A stretch of DNA of 64,000 nt from Pseudomonas sp. Irchel s3h14 (GCF_900187425.1 NZ_FYDJ01000002.1:434001-498000), one strand, 5' to 3'. Numbered from the stretch's first letter, positions 17,204-27,704 are shown. Numbers and translations: made by a program. The notes: generated from the letters alone by a model not told the origin.

Positions 17204-17842
17204 TTACCAGCGACCATCCCACGCGGCGAAGTTCTGCAGCAATTGCAGGCCATGGGTATGGCTCTTCTCCGGGTGGAACTGCACGGCGAAACGCGAGCCA
17301 TCGGCCAGCGCCGCAGCGAAATCGACACCGTAGTGACCGCCGCCCACCACTTGCCGCGCATTGCCGGCAGCGATGTAGTAGCTGTGCACGAAGTAGAAAC
17401 GCGCCAGGTCCGGAATGTCGTGCCACAGCGGGTGACTCACCTTCTGCTTCACTTCGTTCCAGCCCATGTGCGGGACTTTCAGGTGTTCGCCGTCTTCGTG
17501 CAGGTCTTTGCCGAAGAACTTCACCGCGCCCGGGAACAGGCCGATGCAGTCAACGCCGTCGTTCTCTTCACTGGTGTCGAGCAAGGCTTGCATGCCGACG
17601 CAAATCCCGAGGAACGGGCGGTCCTGGCTGACTTCACGCACCAGCGAATCGAAGCCCAGGCGACGGATCTCCGCCATGCAATCGCGAATCGCGCCGACGC
17701 CGGGGAAAACCACCCGGTCGGCTTCGCGAATCACATCGGCATCGCTGGTGATCAAGACCTTGCCGGCACCAACGTGCTCGAGGGCCTTGGCCACCGAGTG
17801 CAGGTTGCCCATGCCGTAATCGATAACCGCGACCGTCTGCAT
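17204..17842 (-). CDS. hisH: Imidazole glycerol phosphate synthase, glutamine amidotransferase subunit HisH
   Basis: Class I glutaminase that feeds ammonia to HisF. A 212-aa protein with [12 protein letters not shown] at the start, the nucleophile Cys in FLGICVGMQ near residue 82, and the catalytic His-Glu pair in [10 protein letters not shown]. The start overlaps the hisB stop by 1 nt. Confidence 0.97.
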   Translation of the reverse strand: MQTVAVIDYGMGNLHSVAKALEHVGAGKVLITSDADVIREADRVVFPGVGAIRDCMAEIRRLGFDSLVREVSQDRPFLGICVGMQALLDTSEENDGVDCIGLFPGAVKFFGKDLHEDGEHLKVPHMGWNEVKQKVSHPLWHDIPDLARFYFVHSYYIAAGNARQVVGGGHYGVDFAAALADGSRFAVQFHPEKSHTHGLQLLQNFAAWDGRW

Positions 17843-18435
17843 TACAGAACGCCTTTGGTCGATGGCATCTGACCGGCCATGCGGTCATCCAGCTCTACCG
17901 CCATGCGCAGGGCGCGGCCGAAAGCCTTGAACACGGTTTCGATCTGGTGGTGAGTGTTGGTGCCGCGCAGGTTGTCGATGTGCAGGCTGACGAGCGCGTG
18001 GTTGACGAAGCCCTGGAAGAATTCCTGGAACAGGTCAACGTCGAAGCCGCCAACGGTGGCACGGGTGTAGGGAACGTGCATCTGCAGGCCAGGGCGGCCG
18101 GAGAAGTCGATCACCACGCGCGACAGCGCTTCATCGAGCGGCACGTAGGCGTGGCCGTAGCGACGGATGCCTTTCTTGTCGCCGATGGCTTTGGCGAAGG
18201 CCTGACCCAAAGTGATACCGACGTCTTCCACCGTGTGGTGGTCGTCGATATGCAGGTCGCCCTTGCTGACAATATCCAGGTCGATCAGCCCGTGACGGGC
18301 GATCTGGTCCAGCATGTGCTCAAGAAAAGGAACACCGATATCAAATCGGGCCTTTCCGGTGCCATCCAGGTTGATCGAGGCTTTGATCTGGGTTTCCAGA
18401 GTGTCGCGCTCGACTGACGCCTTACGTTCGGCCAT
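17842..18435 (-). CDS. hisB: Imidazoleglycerol-phosphate dehydratase HisB
   Basis: Mn-dependent dehydration of IGP to imidazole acetol-phosphate. The 197-aa monofunctional form has no HisN-type phosphatase domain. Metal-binding motifs [23 protein letters not shown] and [15 protein letters not shown] are intact. The ATG at 18435 gives [12 protein letters not shown], the family N-terminus; the frame extends upstream to 18471 without conservation. It is the first gene of the visible his cluster. Confidence 0.96.
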   Translation of the reverse strand: MAERKASVERDTLETQIKASINLDGTGKARFDIGVPFLEHMLDQIARHGLIDLDIVSKGDLHIDDHHTVEDVGITLGQAFAKAIGDKKGIRRYGHAYVPLDEALSRVVIDFSGRPGLQMHVPYTRATVGGFDVDLFQEFFQGFVNHALVSLHIDNLRGTNTHHQIETVFKAFGRALRMAVELDDRMAGQMPSTKGVL

Positions 18436-18592
18436 CACCAGCTCCGCAAAATCATTGGGCGAAAAAGGCAACCATTATAGGGGCGCGGGCCGGAAACAGA
18501 AACACGAGAGGTGATATGACTGACGGAGTGAATTCCGTCTTGTCGGGGATAGACATGTCCATACAAGCCATTCGGATGGAACACAAAACAAA

Positions 18593-18682
18593 TGTGGGAG
18601 CGGGCTTGCTCGCGAAGAGGGAGTGTCAGTCGACATTAACGCCGCCTGACACACCGCCTTCGCGAGCAAGCCCGCTCCCACA
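18593..18682. repeat. REPIN-like inverted repeat, copy 3
   Basis: Same family as 4574-4663 and 7599-7688, lying between the 5' end of the his cluster and the 3' end of the OFA-type transporter. Confidence 0.9.
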
Positions 18683-18703
18683 GGGATGACGCGTTTACTG
18701 AAC

Positions 18704-20368
18704 TTAGTGGAAGAGGACCGCGGTTTTCTGCAGGGTCACCCAAACACCCCATGCCAACGGAATACCCACCACCAGCCATGCAGCCACTGCCAAAGGCTTG
18801 GTGCCCGCATCCGCTTTCCACTCCAATACGGTGCTGCTGTCAGCACCTTTGTCGTGGCCCAGCGCCTGTTCGGCGGCCAGTTCAGCGTCGGTCATGAAGT
18901 ACTTGTCAGCCACCGGACGCACCAGCAGGTTGCAGATGAAACCCAGCACCAGCAGGCCTGCGAGGATGTACAGGGTGATGTCATAAGCCGCGGCGCGTTC
19001 AACGCCGATGCTCAGCTGATACTCACGCAGGTAGTTCACCAACACCGGACCCAACACGCCCGCCGCCGCCCACGCCGTCAGCAGACGACCGTGGATCGCG
19101 CCGACCATTTGCGTACCGAACAGGTCCGCGAGATACGCAGGGACAGTCGCAAAACCACCGCCGTACATCGACAGGATGATGCAGAAGGCCGCCACGAACA
19201 GCGCAACGTTGCCCAGGTGACCGAGGTTCGGGATCAACGCGTACAGGGCAAAACCAAGAGCGAAGAACACGAAATAAGTGTTTTTGCGACCCAGGTAATC
19301 CGAGAACGAGGCCCAGAAGAACCGGCCACCAATGTTGAACAGGCTCAGCAAACCGGTGAAACCGGCAGCAATCGCAGCAATCGAGGCCAACTGCGAGGCG
19401 TCCAGCTGACCAAATGTCAGGCCGTTACCCAACAACGTACCAGCGAACACTTCCTGCAACAGCGGCGAAGCCATGCCGAGGATGCCGATACCCGCCGAAA
19501 CGTTCAGGCACAGCACCAGCCACACCAGACGGAATTGCGGGGTTTTCCACGCCACGTTCACGTGGACGTGACGATGGGTGATCATCGCGTTGGAAGCTTT
19601 TTTCGCCGGAGCGGTCCAGCCTTCAGGCTTCCAGCCGGTTGGCGGAACGCGGTAGGACAGTGCGCCACCGATCATGAACACGAAGTAGATCGCAGCCATC
19701 ACCAGGAAGCTCTGCCATACGCCGACGCTGGTTGGCGAAGCGAAGTGGCCCATCAAGGCTGCGGCCAGCGGAGCACCAACCATCGCGCCACCACCGAAAC
19801 CCATGATCGCCATGCCGGTCGCCATGCCACGCTTGTCCGGGAACCACTTGATCAGGGTCGAGACCGGCGAGATGTAACCCAGGCCCAGGCCGATGCCGCC
19901 AATGACCCCGGAGCCGATCCACATCAGCCATATCTGGTGGGTATAGACCCCCAGTGCTGAAATCAGCAGACCGCCACACCAGCACAGCGCCGATACAACG
20001 CCAGCCTTGCGTGGCCCGGCGTGTTCCAGCCAGCCGCCCCAAATGGCGGCCGAGCAACCGAGGAAGATGAAGAACAGGGTGTAGATCCAGCCGAGCATCG
20101 AGATCGGCCAGTCACATTGGGACGAGAAGACTTGCGAGATGAAGCTCATGTCCGGCGCGCAGGCCGCTGCCTTGGCCACGCCCAAGGCTTTGGACAGTGG
20201 CAACCAGAACACCGAAAAGCCGTAGGCCATGCCGATGCAGAGGTGAATGGCCAGGGCGGCCGGTGGTACCAGCCAACGGTTGAAACCGGGCTTGGCGATG
20301 ATGCGTTCCTTGGACAGGAACGCGGGCTGGTCGGCTTTGAGGCCGTCCGCCGTGATGCTCGTGGTCAT
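18704..20368 (-). CDS. OFA-family major facilitator transporter
   Basis: A 554-aa inner-membrane protein with about 12 hydrophobic helices. Features of the oxalate/formate antiporter (OFA) group are the RWLVPPAALAIHLCIGMAYG first helix, a Cys-containing periplasmic insert between helices 1 and 2 (residues 66-84) and the MFS loop signature WFPDKRGMATG. The long C-terminal extension after the twelfth helix is typical of Pseudomonas members. The substrate is probably a monocarboxylate or dicarboxylate but is not determined. It is transcribed from a 220-bp divergent region shared with the PanZ-like gene. Confidence 0.85.
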   Translation of the reverse strand: MTTSITADGLKADQPAFLSKERIIAKPGFNRWLVPPAALAIHLCIGMAYGFSVFWLPLSKALGVAKAAACAPDMSFISQVFSSQCDWPISMLGWIYTLFFIFLGCSAAIWGGWLEHAGPRKAGVVSALCWCGGLLISALGVYTHQIWLMWIGSGVIGGIGLGLGYISPVSTLIKWFPDKRGMATGMAIMGFGGGAMVGAPLAAALMGHFASPTSVGVWQSFLVMAAIYFVFMIGGALSYRVPPTGWKPEGWTAPAKKASNAMITHRHVHVNVAWKTPQFRLVWLVLCLNVSAGIGILGMASPLLQEVFAGTLLGNGLTFGQLDASQLASIAAIAAGFTGLLSLFNIGGRFFWASFSDYLGRKNTYFVFFALGFALYALIPNLGHLGNVALFVAAFCIILSMYGGGFATVPAYLADLFGTQMVGAIHGRLLTAWAAAGVLGPVLVNYLREYQLSIGVERAAAYDITLYILAGLLVLGFICNLLVRPVADKYFMTDAELAAEQALGHDKGADSSTVLEWKADAGTKPLAVAAWLVVGIPLAWGVWVTLQKTAVLFH

Positions 20369-20588
20369 TGTGTATCCCCCAATTATTAGAATGGTTCGTC
20401 AGCGCTCCTCACCCCCAGCCTTTATGCGCACGCATGACTGTTTTTGAGGTGAAGCTCCATTTTGGTGCGACATCACGTCGCAGAAGGACGGACGAACCGG
20501 CAGAGGTTACCATCTGTACGTGACAGAAAAACCAAAGTGACATCACCTTTTGTACGTCAACAGTTCTCGTACCACTGAAGGATCCCTC

Positions 20589-20993
20589 ATGCCGATCATT
20601 GTCGAGCCGCTGAACGAAGCCACTTATCAGGATCAGCAAGATCTGCAGAAGATCTACCGCGATGCTCCGGACTGGCTGTTTGCCCCGTTTGCCGGAGATT
20701 TGCAGCTGATCGAAGCCTGCCTGCTGGACGGCTCGCTGATCGCTGGCCGCTTCAACTATCGGCTTTTGGGCGCGGCACGTCTGCAACGGCACTCGGATGT
20801 CTGGCATTTGTCCCAACTATGCGTACGAAAAATCACCCGTCGTCGTGGCGTGGCCGAGCGCTTGGTGAACGAAGCGCAGAAAATGGCGTCGCAAGCGGGC
20901 GCGACATTGCGCTTGCTGGCGCCTGCCGGGCATCTGGAGGCACAAGCGCTGGCGGCCAAACTGAAAATACCGCTGGATGAGTTGCCGACGTGA
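20589..20993 (+). CDS. PanZ/PanM-like GNAT domain protein
   Basis: A 134-aa GNAT-fold protein. The stretches DQQDLQKIY, AGRFNYRLLGAARL and the acetyl-CoA loop VRKITRRRGVAERL resemble E. coli PanZ (PanM), the acetyl-CoA sensor that promotes maturation of the PanD aspartate decarboxylase proenzyme. By that similarity it would tie pantothenate synthesis to acetyl-CoA level; a role as an ordinary acetyltransferase is not excluded. The start at 20589 follows AAGGAT by 6 nt. It lies divergent to the OFA transporter. Confidence 0.75.
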   Translation: MPIIVEPLNEATYQDQQDLQKIYRDAPDWLFAPFAGDLQLIEACLLDGSLIAGRFNYRLLGAARLQRHSDVWHLSQLCVRKITRRRGVAERLVNEAQKMASQAGATLRLLAPAGHLEAQALAAKLKIPLDELPT

Positions 20994-21071
20994 TCGCTGA
21001 CCGGTCGTCCGCTACGGAGCGCTATACTCCCCGGCTAAATTTCGAATTCGATTAACTACAAGGACTCGCCC

Positions 21072-23297
21072 ATGAAAGCGTTCGGCAAAATCCTGGGTCT
21101 GGTACTTCTCGGGCTGTTGCTGATCATTGTGGCGCTGGGCTTTGCCCTGACCCACCTCTTTGATCCCAACGACTATAAAGACGAGATTCGCCAGATAGCC
21201 CGCGACAAGGCCCACATCGAGCTGACGCTCAATGGCGATATCGGTTGGAGCCTGTTCCCGTGGCTGGGCCTGGAATTTCACGAAGCCAGCGTCGCGACCC
21301 TGGCCAAGCCCACCGAGCCGTTCGCAGATTTGCAGATGCTCGGCCTGTCGGTCCGCGTGCTGCCGCTGCTGCGCCGTGAAGTGCAGATGAGCGATGTACG
21401 CGTCGAAGGCCTGAAACTGCGCCTGACCCGCGACAAGGACGGCCACGGCAACTGGCAAGACATCGGCAAGGCACCGACGCCGGCCACCTCAACCACGCCG
21501 CCCGCGACCACTGGCGAACCCGCGACCGAGACCACCGCCCAAGCGGAAAAACCGGCCCAGCCGATCCGCCTGGACATCGACAGCCTGACCGTCAACAACG
21601 CCCGCGTTGAGTACAGCGACGAAAAAACCGGCAAGCAATTCAGCGCAGAAAGCATCCAGCTGAGTACCGGGCCGGTGCATGACTCCACGAACATCCCGGT
21701 CAAACTCACCGCGTTCCTGGGCACCAACCAACCGGTTTTGCGTGTCCGTACCGAGCTCAATGGCGAGCTGCGTTTCGAGCGCGCACTGCAGCGCTACAAA
21801 TTCGAAGACATGAAACTCTCTGGCGAAGTGGCTGGCGATCCGCTGCAAGGCAAAACCATGACCTTCGCCGCCCAGGGCCAGTTACTGCTCGATAAAGCCG
21901 CGAACGTCGCCGAATGGACTGGCATCAAGATTTCCGCCAACCAACTGCGCGCATTGGGTGAACTGAAGGTCAACGACCTCGACAAAACCCCGCAAATCAG
22001 CGGCGGCCTGTCGATCGCCCAGTTCGATCTGGCGAAATTCGTCGACAGCATCGGTCAGAAGCTTCCGGCGATGGCTGAAGGCAGCCTGAGCAAAGTCGAA
22101 CTGGCCAGCCGCCTTGCCGGCACGCCGACCAGCGTGGTGCTCGACAACATCAACCTGAAAGTCGACGACAGCACCTTCAGCGGCCGCATCGCCGTCGAGG
22201 ACTTCGCCAAACAATCGCTGCGGGCGAACCTCAAGGCCGACACCTTCAACGTCGACCGTTATCTGCCACCAAAATCCGCCGAAGCCAGTAGCGCGACGCA
22301 AGTGCGTAAGGCCGAAGTGGCCAACACCGAGGCCGAGGCCATGGCTGGCGCGGGCAGCACACCGCTGCCGCAAGCACCGACCAAAGACGCGTGGAGTACC
22401 GAGCGCCTGTTGCCGGTGGAGCGCCTGGCTAAACTCGACGTAGACGCCGACCTCAGCTTCGGTCAGTTGACCCTCGATAAATTGCCGATCCAGAACGCTG
22501 CGCTCAAGGCCACAGGCCAGGGCGGTCTGCTGACTCTGGAAAGCCTTCGCGGCAACCTGTACGACGGCAACTTCGACGCCAAAGGTACGCTCGACGTGCG
22601 CCAACAAGTGCCAGCGCTGAACATGCAGACGAGCATCAGCAAAGTACCGGTGGAAAAAATCCTCGAGAGCCAGGGTAAAAATCCGCCGGTCAAAGGTCTG
22701 GTGACGCTCAACAGCAACCTGACCGGCAGCGGCAACAGCCAGAAAGCGCTGATCGAAACCCTCAACGGCAACGCCAGTTTCGTCATCAACAACGGCGTGC
22801 TGCTCAATGCCAACCTCGAACAACAGCTGTGCAAAGGCATCGCCACCCTGAACCGTAAATCCCTCAACGGCGAGCCACGGGGCAAGGACACACCGTTCCA
22901 GGAGCTCAAGGGCAATCTGACCTTCCGTAACGGCGTGGCCAGCAACCCGGACCTGAAAGTGCGCATCCCGGGCATGACCGTCAACGGCGACGGCGATGTC
23001 GATCTGCGGGTGCTGGGCATGGATTACCGCGTGGGCGTTATCGTCGAAGGCGACAAGAGCGACATGCCGGACCCGGCGTGCCAGGTCGGCGAGAAGTTCG
23101 TCGGCATCGAGTGGCCGCTGCGCTGCCGTGGCCCGCTGGAACTGGGCGCCAAGGCTTGCCGCCTCGATAACGAACGCATGGGCCAGGTCGCGAGCAAACT
23201 GGCCGGCGAACGGATCGGCGAAAAAATCGACGAGAAGCTTGGCGACAAAGTCAGCCCTGAACTGAAAGACGCGTTGAAGGGGCTGTTCAAGCGATGA
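21072..23297 (+). CDS. AsmA family protein
   Basis: A 741-aa envelope protein: N-terminal membrane anchor ([21 protein letters not shown]), the N-terminal AsmA repeat with [19 protein letters not shown], a Pro/Thr/Ala-rich linker near residues 136-160, and a C-terminal AsmA-like region. AsmA proteins are bridge-like lipid-transfer candidates between inner and outer membranes. It overlaps mutY by 4 nt. Confidence 0.93.
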   Translation: MKAFGKILGLVLLGLLLIIVALGFALTHLFDPNDYKDEIRQIARDKAHIELTLNGDIGWSLFPWLGLEFHEASVATLAKPTEPFADLQMLGLSVRVLPLLRREVQMSDVRVEGLKLRLTRDKDGHGNWQDIGKAPTPATSTTPPATTGEPATETTAQAEKPAQPIRLDIDSLTVNNARVEYSDEKTGKQFSAESIQLSTGPVHDSTNIPVKLTAFLGTNQPVLRVRTELNGELRFERALQRYKFEDMKLSGEVAGDPLQGKTMTFAAQGQLLLDKAANVAEWTGIKISANQLRALGELKVNDLDKTPQISGGLSIAQFDLAKFVDSIGQKLPAMAEGSLSKVELASRLAGTPTSVVLDNINLKVDDSTFSGRIAVEDFAKQSLRANLKADTFNVDRYLPPKSAEASSATQVRKAEVANTEAEAMAGAGSTPLPQAPTKDAWSTERLLPVERLAKLDVDADLSFGQLTLDKLPIQNAALKATGQGGLLTLESLRGNLYDGNFDAKGTLDVRQQVPALNMQTSISKVPVEKILESQGKNPPVKGLVTLNSNLTGSGNSQKALIETLNGNASFVINNGVLLNANLEQQLCKGIATLNRKSLNGEPRGKDTPFQELKGNLTFRNGVASNPDLKVRIPGMTVNGDGDVDLRVLGMDYRVGVIVEGDKSDMPDPACQVGEKFVGIEWPLRCRGPLELGAKACRLDNERMGQVASKLAGERIGEKIDEKLGDKVSPELKDALKGLFKR

Positions 23298-24361
23298 GAG
23301 CCGAGCAGTTTTCAACGGCGGTGCTGGACTGGTACGACCGCCACGGCCGCCACGACTTGCCTTGGCAACAAGGCATCACCCCGTATCGGGTGTGGGTCTC
23401 GGAAATCATGTTGCAGCAGACCCAGGTCAGCACCGTGCTGAACTACTTCGATCGCTTCATGGCCTCGTTGCCGACGGTCGAGGCCCTGGCCGCCGCGCCG
23501 GAAGACGAAGTCCTGCACCTGTGGACCGGTCTCGGTTATTACACCCGCGCACGCAATCTGCAGAAGACCGCGAAGATCGTCGTCGAGCAGTACGGTGGCG
23601 AGTTTCCCCGCGATGTGGAAAAGCTGGTTGATCTGCCGGGCATCGGCCTGTCCACGGCAGGCGCCATCGCCAGCCTGAGCATGGGCCTGCGGGCGCCGAT
23701 CCTCGACGGCAACGTCAAACGGGTGCTGGCGCGCTTTACCGCGCAAGAGGGCTATCCGGGCGAGCCAAAGGTCGCCAAACAGCTGTGGGCGAACGCTGAG
23801 CGCTTCACGCCGCATGATCGGGTCAACGCCTACACCCAGGCGATGATGGATCTGGGCGCCACGCTTTGCACCCGTAGCAAGCCGAGTTGCCTGCTCTGCC
23901 CGCTCGAAAAGGGCTGCGAAGCGCACATGCTCGGCCTGGAGACGCGCTACCCGATCCCCAAACCGCGTAAAGCAGTGCCGCAGAAGCGTACGCTGATGCC
24001 GATGCTCGCCAACGGTGACGGCGCGATTCTGCTTTACCGTCGCCCTTCCACGGGCTTGTGGGGCGGTTTATGGAGCCTGCCGGAACTCGACGACCTCGAC
24101 GACCTGCAACATCTGGCTTCGCAGCATTCGCTGGAGCTGGGCAGCCAACAGGCGCTGCCGAGCCTGGTACACACCTTCAGTCATTTTCAGTTGTCCATCG
24201 AACCCTGGCTGGTTCAGGTCCAGGAGGCCGGCCATCACGTGGCCGAGGCCGACTGGCTCTGGTATAACCTCGCCACCCCGCCGCGCCTGGGCCTTGCCGC
24301 CCCGGTCAAAACCTTGCTCGAACGCGCGGCCGCCGTATTGAACGCAGGAGAGTCGTCATGA
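23294..24361 (+). CDS. mutY: A/G-specific adenine DNA glycosylase MutY
   Basis: Removes adenine mispaired with 8-oxoguanine. The 355-aa protein has [12 protein letters not shown], the helix-hairpin-helix [12 protein letters not shown] with catalytic Asp in MDLGA/ILDGNV context, the 4Fe-4S cluster ligands C-x6-C-x2-C-x5-C ([17 protein letters not shown]), and a C-terminal MutT-like recognition domain ([11 protein letters not shown]). It is coupled to asmA upstream and yggX downstream by 4-nt overlaps. Confidence 0.97.
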   Translation: MRAEQFSTAVLDWYDRHGRHDLPWQQGITPYRVWVSEIMLQQTQVSTVLNYFDRFMASLPTVEALAAAPEDEVLHLWTGLGYYTRARNLQKTAKIVVEQYGGEFPRDVEKLVDLPGIGLSTAGAIASLSMGLRAPILDGNVKRVLARFTAQEGYPGEPKVAKQLWANAERFTPHDRVNAYTQAMMDLGATLCTRSKPSCLLCPLEKGCEAHMLGLETRYPIPKPRKAVPQKRTLMPMLANGDGAILLYRRPSTGLWGGLWSLPELDDLDDLQHLASQHSLELGSQQALPSLVHTFSHFQLSIEPWLVQVQEAGHHVAEADWLWYNLATPPRLGLAAPVKTLLERAAAVLNAGESS

Positions 24362-24630
24362 CCCGCACCATCATGTGCCGCAAGTACAAAGAAGAATTGC
24401 CCGCCCTGGAGCGCGCTCCATTCCCTGGCGCAAAAGGTCAGGACATTTTTGACCACGTCTCGGCCAAAGCCTGGGCAGACTGGCAAAAGCACCAGACCCT
24501 GCTGATCAACGAAAAACGCCTGAACATGATGAACGCCGAAGACCGCAAATATCTTCAGGGCGAGATGGACAAGTTCTTTTCCGGCGAGGAATACGCCAAG
24601 GCTGACGGCTACGTTCCGCCGGCTGAATAA
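24358..24630 (+). CDS. yggX: Oxidative damage protection / Fe(II)-trafficking protein YggX
   Basis: A 90-aa cytosolic protein that protects Fe-S clusters and is linked to iron trafficking. Family signatures: [13 protein letters not shown] with the conserved Cys near residue 7, [30 protein letters not shown] and MDKFFSG. The mutY-yggX pair is conserved in gamma-proteobacteria and makes sense because MutY carries a 4Fe-4S cluster. Confidence 0.95.
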   Translation: MTRTIMCRKYKEELPALERAPFPGAKGQDIFDHVSAKAWADWQKHQTLLINEKRLNMMNAEDRKYLQGEMDKFFSGEEYAKADGYVPPAE

Positions 24631-24694
24631 TCCCGCTTTTTCGAGGGTCGGAACGTAAGCGACGGTAATAATTAAAATTTTTTTGAAAACTTTC

Positions 24695-24723
24695 TTGACG
24701 ACCCCCTGAAAAACCAGTTTAAT
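24695..24723 (+). promoter_or_regulatory. sigma-70 promoter of tRNA-Phe
   Basis: TTGACG (24695-24700), 17-bp spacer, TTTAAT (24718-24723), then a GC-rich discriminator GCGCCCCG before the tRNA. This arrangement is typical of stringently controlled stable-RNA promoters. Confidence 0.75.
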
Positions 24724-24733
24724 GCGCCCCGTT

Positions 24734-24809
24734 GCCCAGATAGCTCAGTCGGTAGAGCAGGGGATTGAAAATCCCCGTGTCGGCGGTTCGATTCCGTCTC
24801 TGGGCACCA
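24734..24809 (+). tRNA. tRNA-Phe (GAA)
   Basis: A 76-nt cloverleaf with encoded CCA. Acceptor GCCCAGA pairs with TCTGGGC, the D-arm has AGCTCAGTCGGTAGAGC, the anticodon loop is TTGAAAA (anticodon GAA) and the T-loop GGTTCGATTCC. The position after mutY-yggX is what I recall for P. aeruginosa. Confidence 0.97.
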
Positions 24810-24817
24810 AATACCGA

Positions 24818-24849
24818 AAACCCTGAATCGCAAGATTCAGGGTTTTTTT
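24818..24849 (+). terminator. Intrinsic terminator of tRNA-Phe
   Basis: AAACCCTGAATC-GCAA-GATTCAGGGTTT followed by a T-tract (seven T in total). Confidence 0.9.
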
Positions 24850-24887
24850 ATGCCTGCGATTTAGTTGATGACGTTACGCAGTCGTCG

Positions 24888-25340
24888 CTAGTTCTCACCA
24901 CCCCAGTGGAAGACCAGGTTGCGAGCGGTGCCGCTGCCCACATCCGCAGTGTCATGCTTCGCCTCGCCATTACGCGTCGCCACCACGGTGTACTTGCCGG
25001 GAGGTAGCTGAACATATACCAAGGGGCCAGCCTGACTCAGCGTCAGTACCGTCTGCCCTTCGGCCTTCTGAATGACTACATCCACATCGGGAATGTATTT
25101 GTTTTCAACCCCGATAGAGAAAGTCATGTGCAAGTTGTAGCCCTTGGCCTGCTGAATGGCTTTTGCCTCATCCTCGCCGATACCACCGGACAGGTAAGAA
25201 ATCCCGTTTTGTTGCTGCGGCTGAACTTGCACACCTGTGCTGTCGATAGGATCGAGGCTGGCGCCATGCGGCAGGACGGCCGGGAACATCAACGCACCGA
25301 TGGCAGCAAGTGGCAATACGAGTGAATGGATGCATCTCAT
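24888..25340 (-). CDS. Exported carboxypeptidase-regulatory-like domain protein
   Basis: A 150-aa protein with a signal peptide (residues 1-27) and a single beta-sandwich resembling carboxypeptidase regulatory (CarboxypepD_reg) domains: MTFSIGVENKYIPDVDVVIQ, YVQLPPGKYTVVATRNGE. Such conserved small periplasmic proteins in Pseudomonas have no assigned role. A perfect 16-bp palindrome lies just upstream of its start (25354-25369) and may be an operator. Confidence 0.7.
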   Translation of the reverse strand: MRCIHSLVLPLAAIGALMFPAVLPHGASLDPIDSTGVQVQPQQQNGISYLSGGIGEDEAKAIQQAKGYNLHMTFSIGVENKYIPDVDVVIQKAEGQTVLTLSQAGPLVYVQLPPGKYTVVATRNGEAKHDTADVGSGTARNLVFHWGGEN

Positions 25341-25353
25341 GATGGCGACTCCC

Positions 25354-25369
25354 GGGTTCTATAGAACCC
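25354..25369. promoter_or_regulatory. Perfect 16-bp palindrome upstream of 24888-25340 gene
   Basis: GGGTTCTATAGAACCC, 13 bp upstream of the minus-strand ATG. The position is compatible with a repressor site or an mRNA leader hairpin. No partner regulator is identified. Confidence 0.5.
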
Positions 25370-25601
25370 AATCGTTACTCCTTTTAGATTTCTCGCTGAA
25401 TGCTCAAGTTTTAGATTGATTAGTACTTGGGCTCACTGCGAATCGGACTACACGTTGTATTCCTAAAGCATGGATTGCCGTCGGCGTGATCCCGCAAAAC
25501 CAGTCGGACTTTCCTTCCGGTTTACCAGCCGCGCCCGGCATCGCTGACTGACCCACACCTGCAATCCTCTTCTGCCTGTTCATCCAGCCGCGGAAGACTT
25601 C

Positions 25602-26681
25602 ATGAGCGCACTCAAACCCGATAACACCCAAGACCCGCAACTCACCTCACTGCTTGGCAATCTTGGCGAATTGATCCGTCAGGCGCGGCAGAAGGTGCTA
25701 CGTGCGGTCGATACCGTCCAGGTGCAAACCTGCTGGCAGATCGGACGGCATATAGTGGAGTTCGAGCAGGAGGGGGCTCGCCGGGCGGGTTATGGCAAGC
25801 AGTTGCTGTTGACGCTGGCGAAAGTACTGACGGAGCAGTTTGGGAAAGGTTTCGACGCTTCCAACCTTCGCTATATGCGCCTGTTTTACCAAGCATTCCC
25901 AATGTGTGACGCACTGCGTCACGAATTGAGCTGGACCCACTACCGCAGACTGCTACGAGTCGACAACGACAACGCTCGCCACTGGTACATGAACGAATCA
26001 GCCCTGCAGAACTGGTCAAGTCGCGCCCTCGAGCGCCAGATCAATACCCTCTATTACGAACGCTTGCTGGCGAGCCGCGACCGGGCTGCCGTCAAACAGG
26101 AAGCCGCCACCAACATCCAGCAAATGAACGCCAGCCCTCGGGATTTCATCCGGGACCCAGTGCTACTGGAGTTTCTCGGCCTGCCCAATGCGGGCTTGAT
26201 CCAGGAAAGTGAACTTGAACAAGCATTGATCAATCAACTCCAGGGCTTCCTGCTCGAATTGGGCAAAGGCTTCGCCTTCATCGCTCGCCAGCAACGCATC
26301 AGTACCGAGAGCAAAGATTTCTACATCGATCTGGTGTTCTACAACTACCTGCTCAAGTGCTTCGTCATCTTCGACCTCAAGCGCGGCGTACTGACCCACC
26401 AGGATGTCGGCCAGATGGACATGTACGTGCGCATGTACGACGACCTCAAGCGTGGACCGGAGGATGGCCCCACTGTCGGCCTTATTCTCTGCGCGCAAAA
26501 AGATGAATCGGTGGTGCGCTATTCAGTGCTGCAAGGTAACGAACAACTGTTCGCCAGCACCTACAGACTGGTACTGCCGAGCGAGGAGGAACTTCGCACA
26601 GAACTGGATCGGGAATGGGCGGTGCTTGAGGAGCGGTTACTCAAGCAAAGGCCCCGACAAGCACGGGTGGATTGTTCATAA
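25602..26681 (+). CDS. DUF1016 / YhcG-type PDDEXK nuclease domain protein
   Basis: A 359-aa protein with an N-terminal DUF1016 helical domain (QVQTCWQIGRHIVEFEQ, GFDASNLRYMRLFYQAFP, LSWTHYRRLLRV) and a C-terminal PDDEXK nuclease domain (YIDLVFYNYLLKCFVIFDLK, catalytic D...D-x-K). The family occurs both as a stand-alone gene and inside restriction-modification loci. No methylase or specificity subunit is nearby, so this is a stand-alone copy. Role unknown; a defence or DNA-repair function is inferred from family context only. Confidence 0.88.
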   Translation: MSALKPDNTQDPQLTSLLGNLGELIRQARQKVLRAVDTVQVQTCWQIGRHIVEFEQEGARRAGYGKQLLLTLAKVLTEQFGKGFDASNLRYMRLFYQAFPMCDALRHELSWTHYRRLLRVDNDNARHWYMNESALQNWSSRALERQINTLYYERLLASRDRAAVKQEAATNIQQMNASPRDFIRDPVLLEFLGLPNAGLIQESELEQALINQLQGFLLELGKGFAFIARQQRISTESKDFYIDLVFYNYLLKCFVIFDLKRGVLTHQDVGQMDMYVRMYDDLKRGPEDGPTVGLILCAQKDESVVRYSVLQGNEQLFASTYRLVLPSEEELRTELDREWAVLEERLLKQRPRQARVDCS

Positions 26682-26729
26682 ACGGCGTGAAGACTATGGT
26701 GACTGGCTAACCGCAAAGGTTCAAAGCCG

Positions 26730-27704
26730 ATGAATTTGCAGGACATGCCCTCACTGGCCCCGACGCAACTTGAATTGCCGTTGCCCACCGGCACACCTGG
26801 TGACTCTTTCAAGGAACCCGCCGCCGACGGTTTCATCCTTGGCGGCTTCACCTGGCGGCATGCGAATCAAGACTCGATCCGTCCTGTGGTGATCATCAAC
26901 GCCGCAACATCGGTCCGCTGTCGCCACTACTCACGCTTCGCCGATTACCTGTACGCCAACGGCTTCGACGTGATCACTTACGACTACCGTGGCATCGGCG
27001 AATCGCGACCCACATCGCTGAAAGGGCTTCGGGCTTCATGGTCAGATTGGGGCGCGCTGGACTTTGAGGCGATGCTCAAGCGCGCTCAGCGTGAATTCCC
27101 CGGACAACCCATCGATGTTGTAGGCCACAGCTTTGGAGGCTGTGCAGCGGGCCTGGGAGCTTCCGGGCATATGATTCGACGTCTGGTGACCGTCGGTGCA
27201 CAATTCGCTTACTGGCGCGATTATGCGCCCGCCCATCGCTGGCGGATGTTCGGCAAGTGGCATCTGGTGATGCCGTTGATGACATGGCTTTGCGGCTACT
27301 TCCCCGGCAAACGTCTCGGCTGGCTAGAGGACACCCCCGCCGGTGTGGTTCGCGACTGGAGCATGCCTACTGCGCACTACGAGAAACGCCCCAGCGGTCG
27401 CGACCTTCACGCAAAATCCGGGCGACTGCCCTTCTCATCCGTCACCGCACAAAACCTGGCCATCAGCATCAGCGACGATCCTTACGGCACGATTCCAGCT
27501 ATCGAACGCCTGCTCGGTTACTTCACCGGAGCAACGAACAGCCACCTGCGAATCGCCCCCGAAGACATCGGCGAACAAGAAGTCGGACATTTCGCCTTTT
27601 TTCGTAGCGCATACCAAGCCACACTATGGCCCATTGCACTGTCCTGGCTGCAGACCGGCGAACTGACCCCCGACACACCCGGGCGGCTAGTACCACGCAG
27701 CTGA
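26730..27704 (+). CDS. Alpha/beta hydrolase (serine aminopeptidase-like)
   Basis: A 324-aa alpha/beta hydrolase. The strand VVIINAATSVRCRHY is followed by the nucleophile elbow VVGHSFGG (Ser about 134), and a C-terminal catalytic His is in EVGHFAFF. No signal peptide is present. Similar proteins are annotated as S33-type hydrolases or lysophospholipase-like esterases; the substrate cannot be predicted. It starts about 50 nt after the DUF1016 gene on the same strand. Confidence 0.8.
   Translation: MNLQDMPSLAPTQLELPLPTGTPGDSFKEPAADGFILGGFTWRHANQDSIRPVVIINAATSVRCRHYSRFADYLYANGFDVITYDYRGIGESRPTSLKGLRASWSDWGALDFEAMLKRAQREFPGQPIDVVGHSFGGCAAGLGASGHMIRRLVTVGAQFAYWRDYAPAHRWRMFGKWHLVMPLMTWLCGYFPGKRLGWLEDTPAGVVRDWSMPTAHYEKRPSGRDLHAKSGRLPFSSVTAQNLAISISDDPYGTIPAIERLLGYFTGATNSHLRIAPEDIGEQEVGHFAFFRSAYQATLWPIALSWLQTGELTPDTPGRLVPRS

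Noticed and set aside
15407..17872. 821-aa plus-strand open frame across the his cluster
   Set aside because: Exact antisense of hisF, hisA and hisH, which have full family signatures; long antisense frames are common in GC-rich DNA with biased third positions.
21882..23315. 477-aa minus-strand open frame across asmA
   Set aside because: Shadow of the AsmA-family gene.
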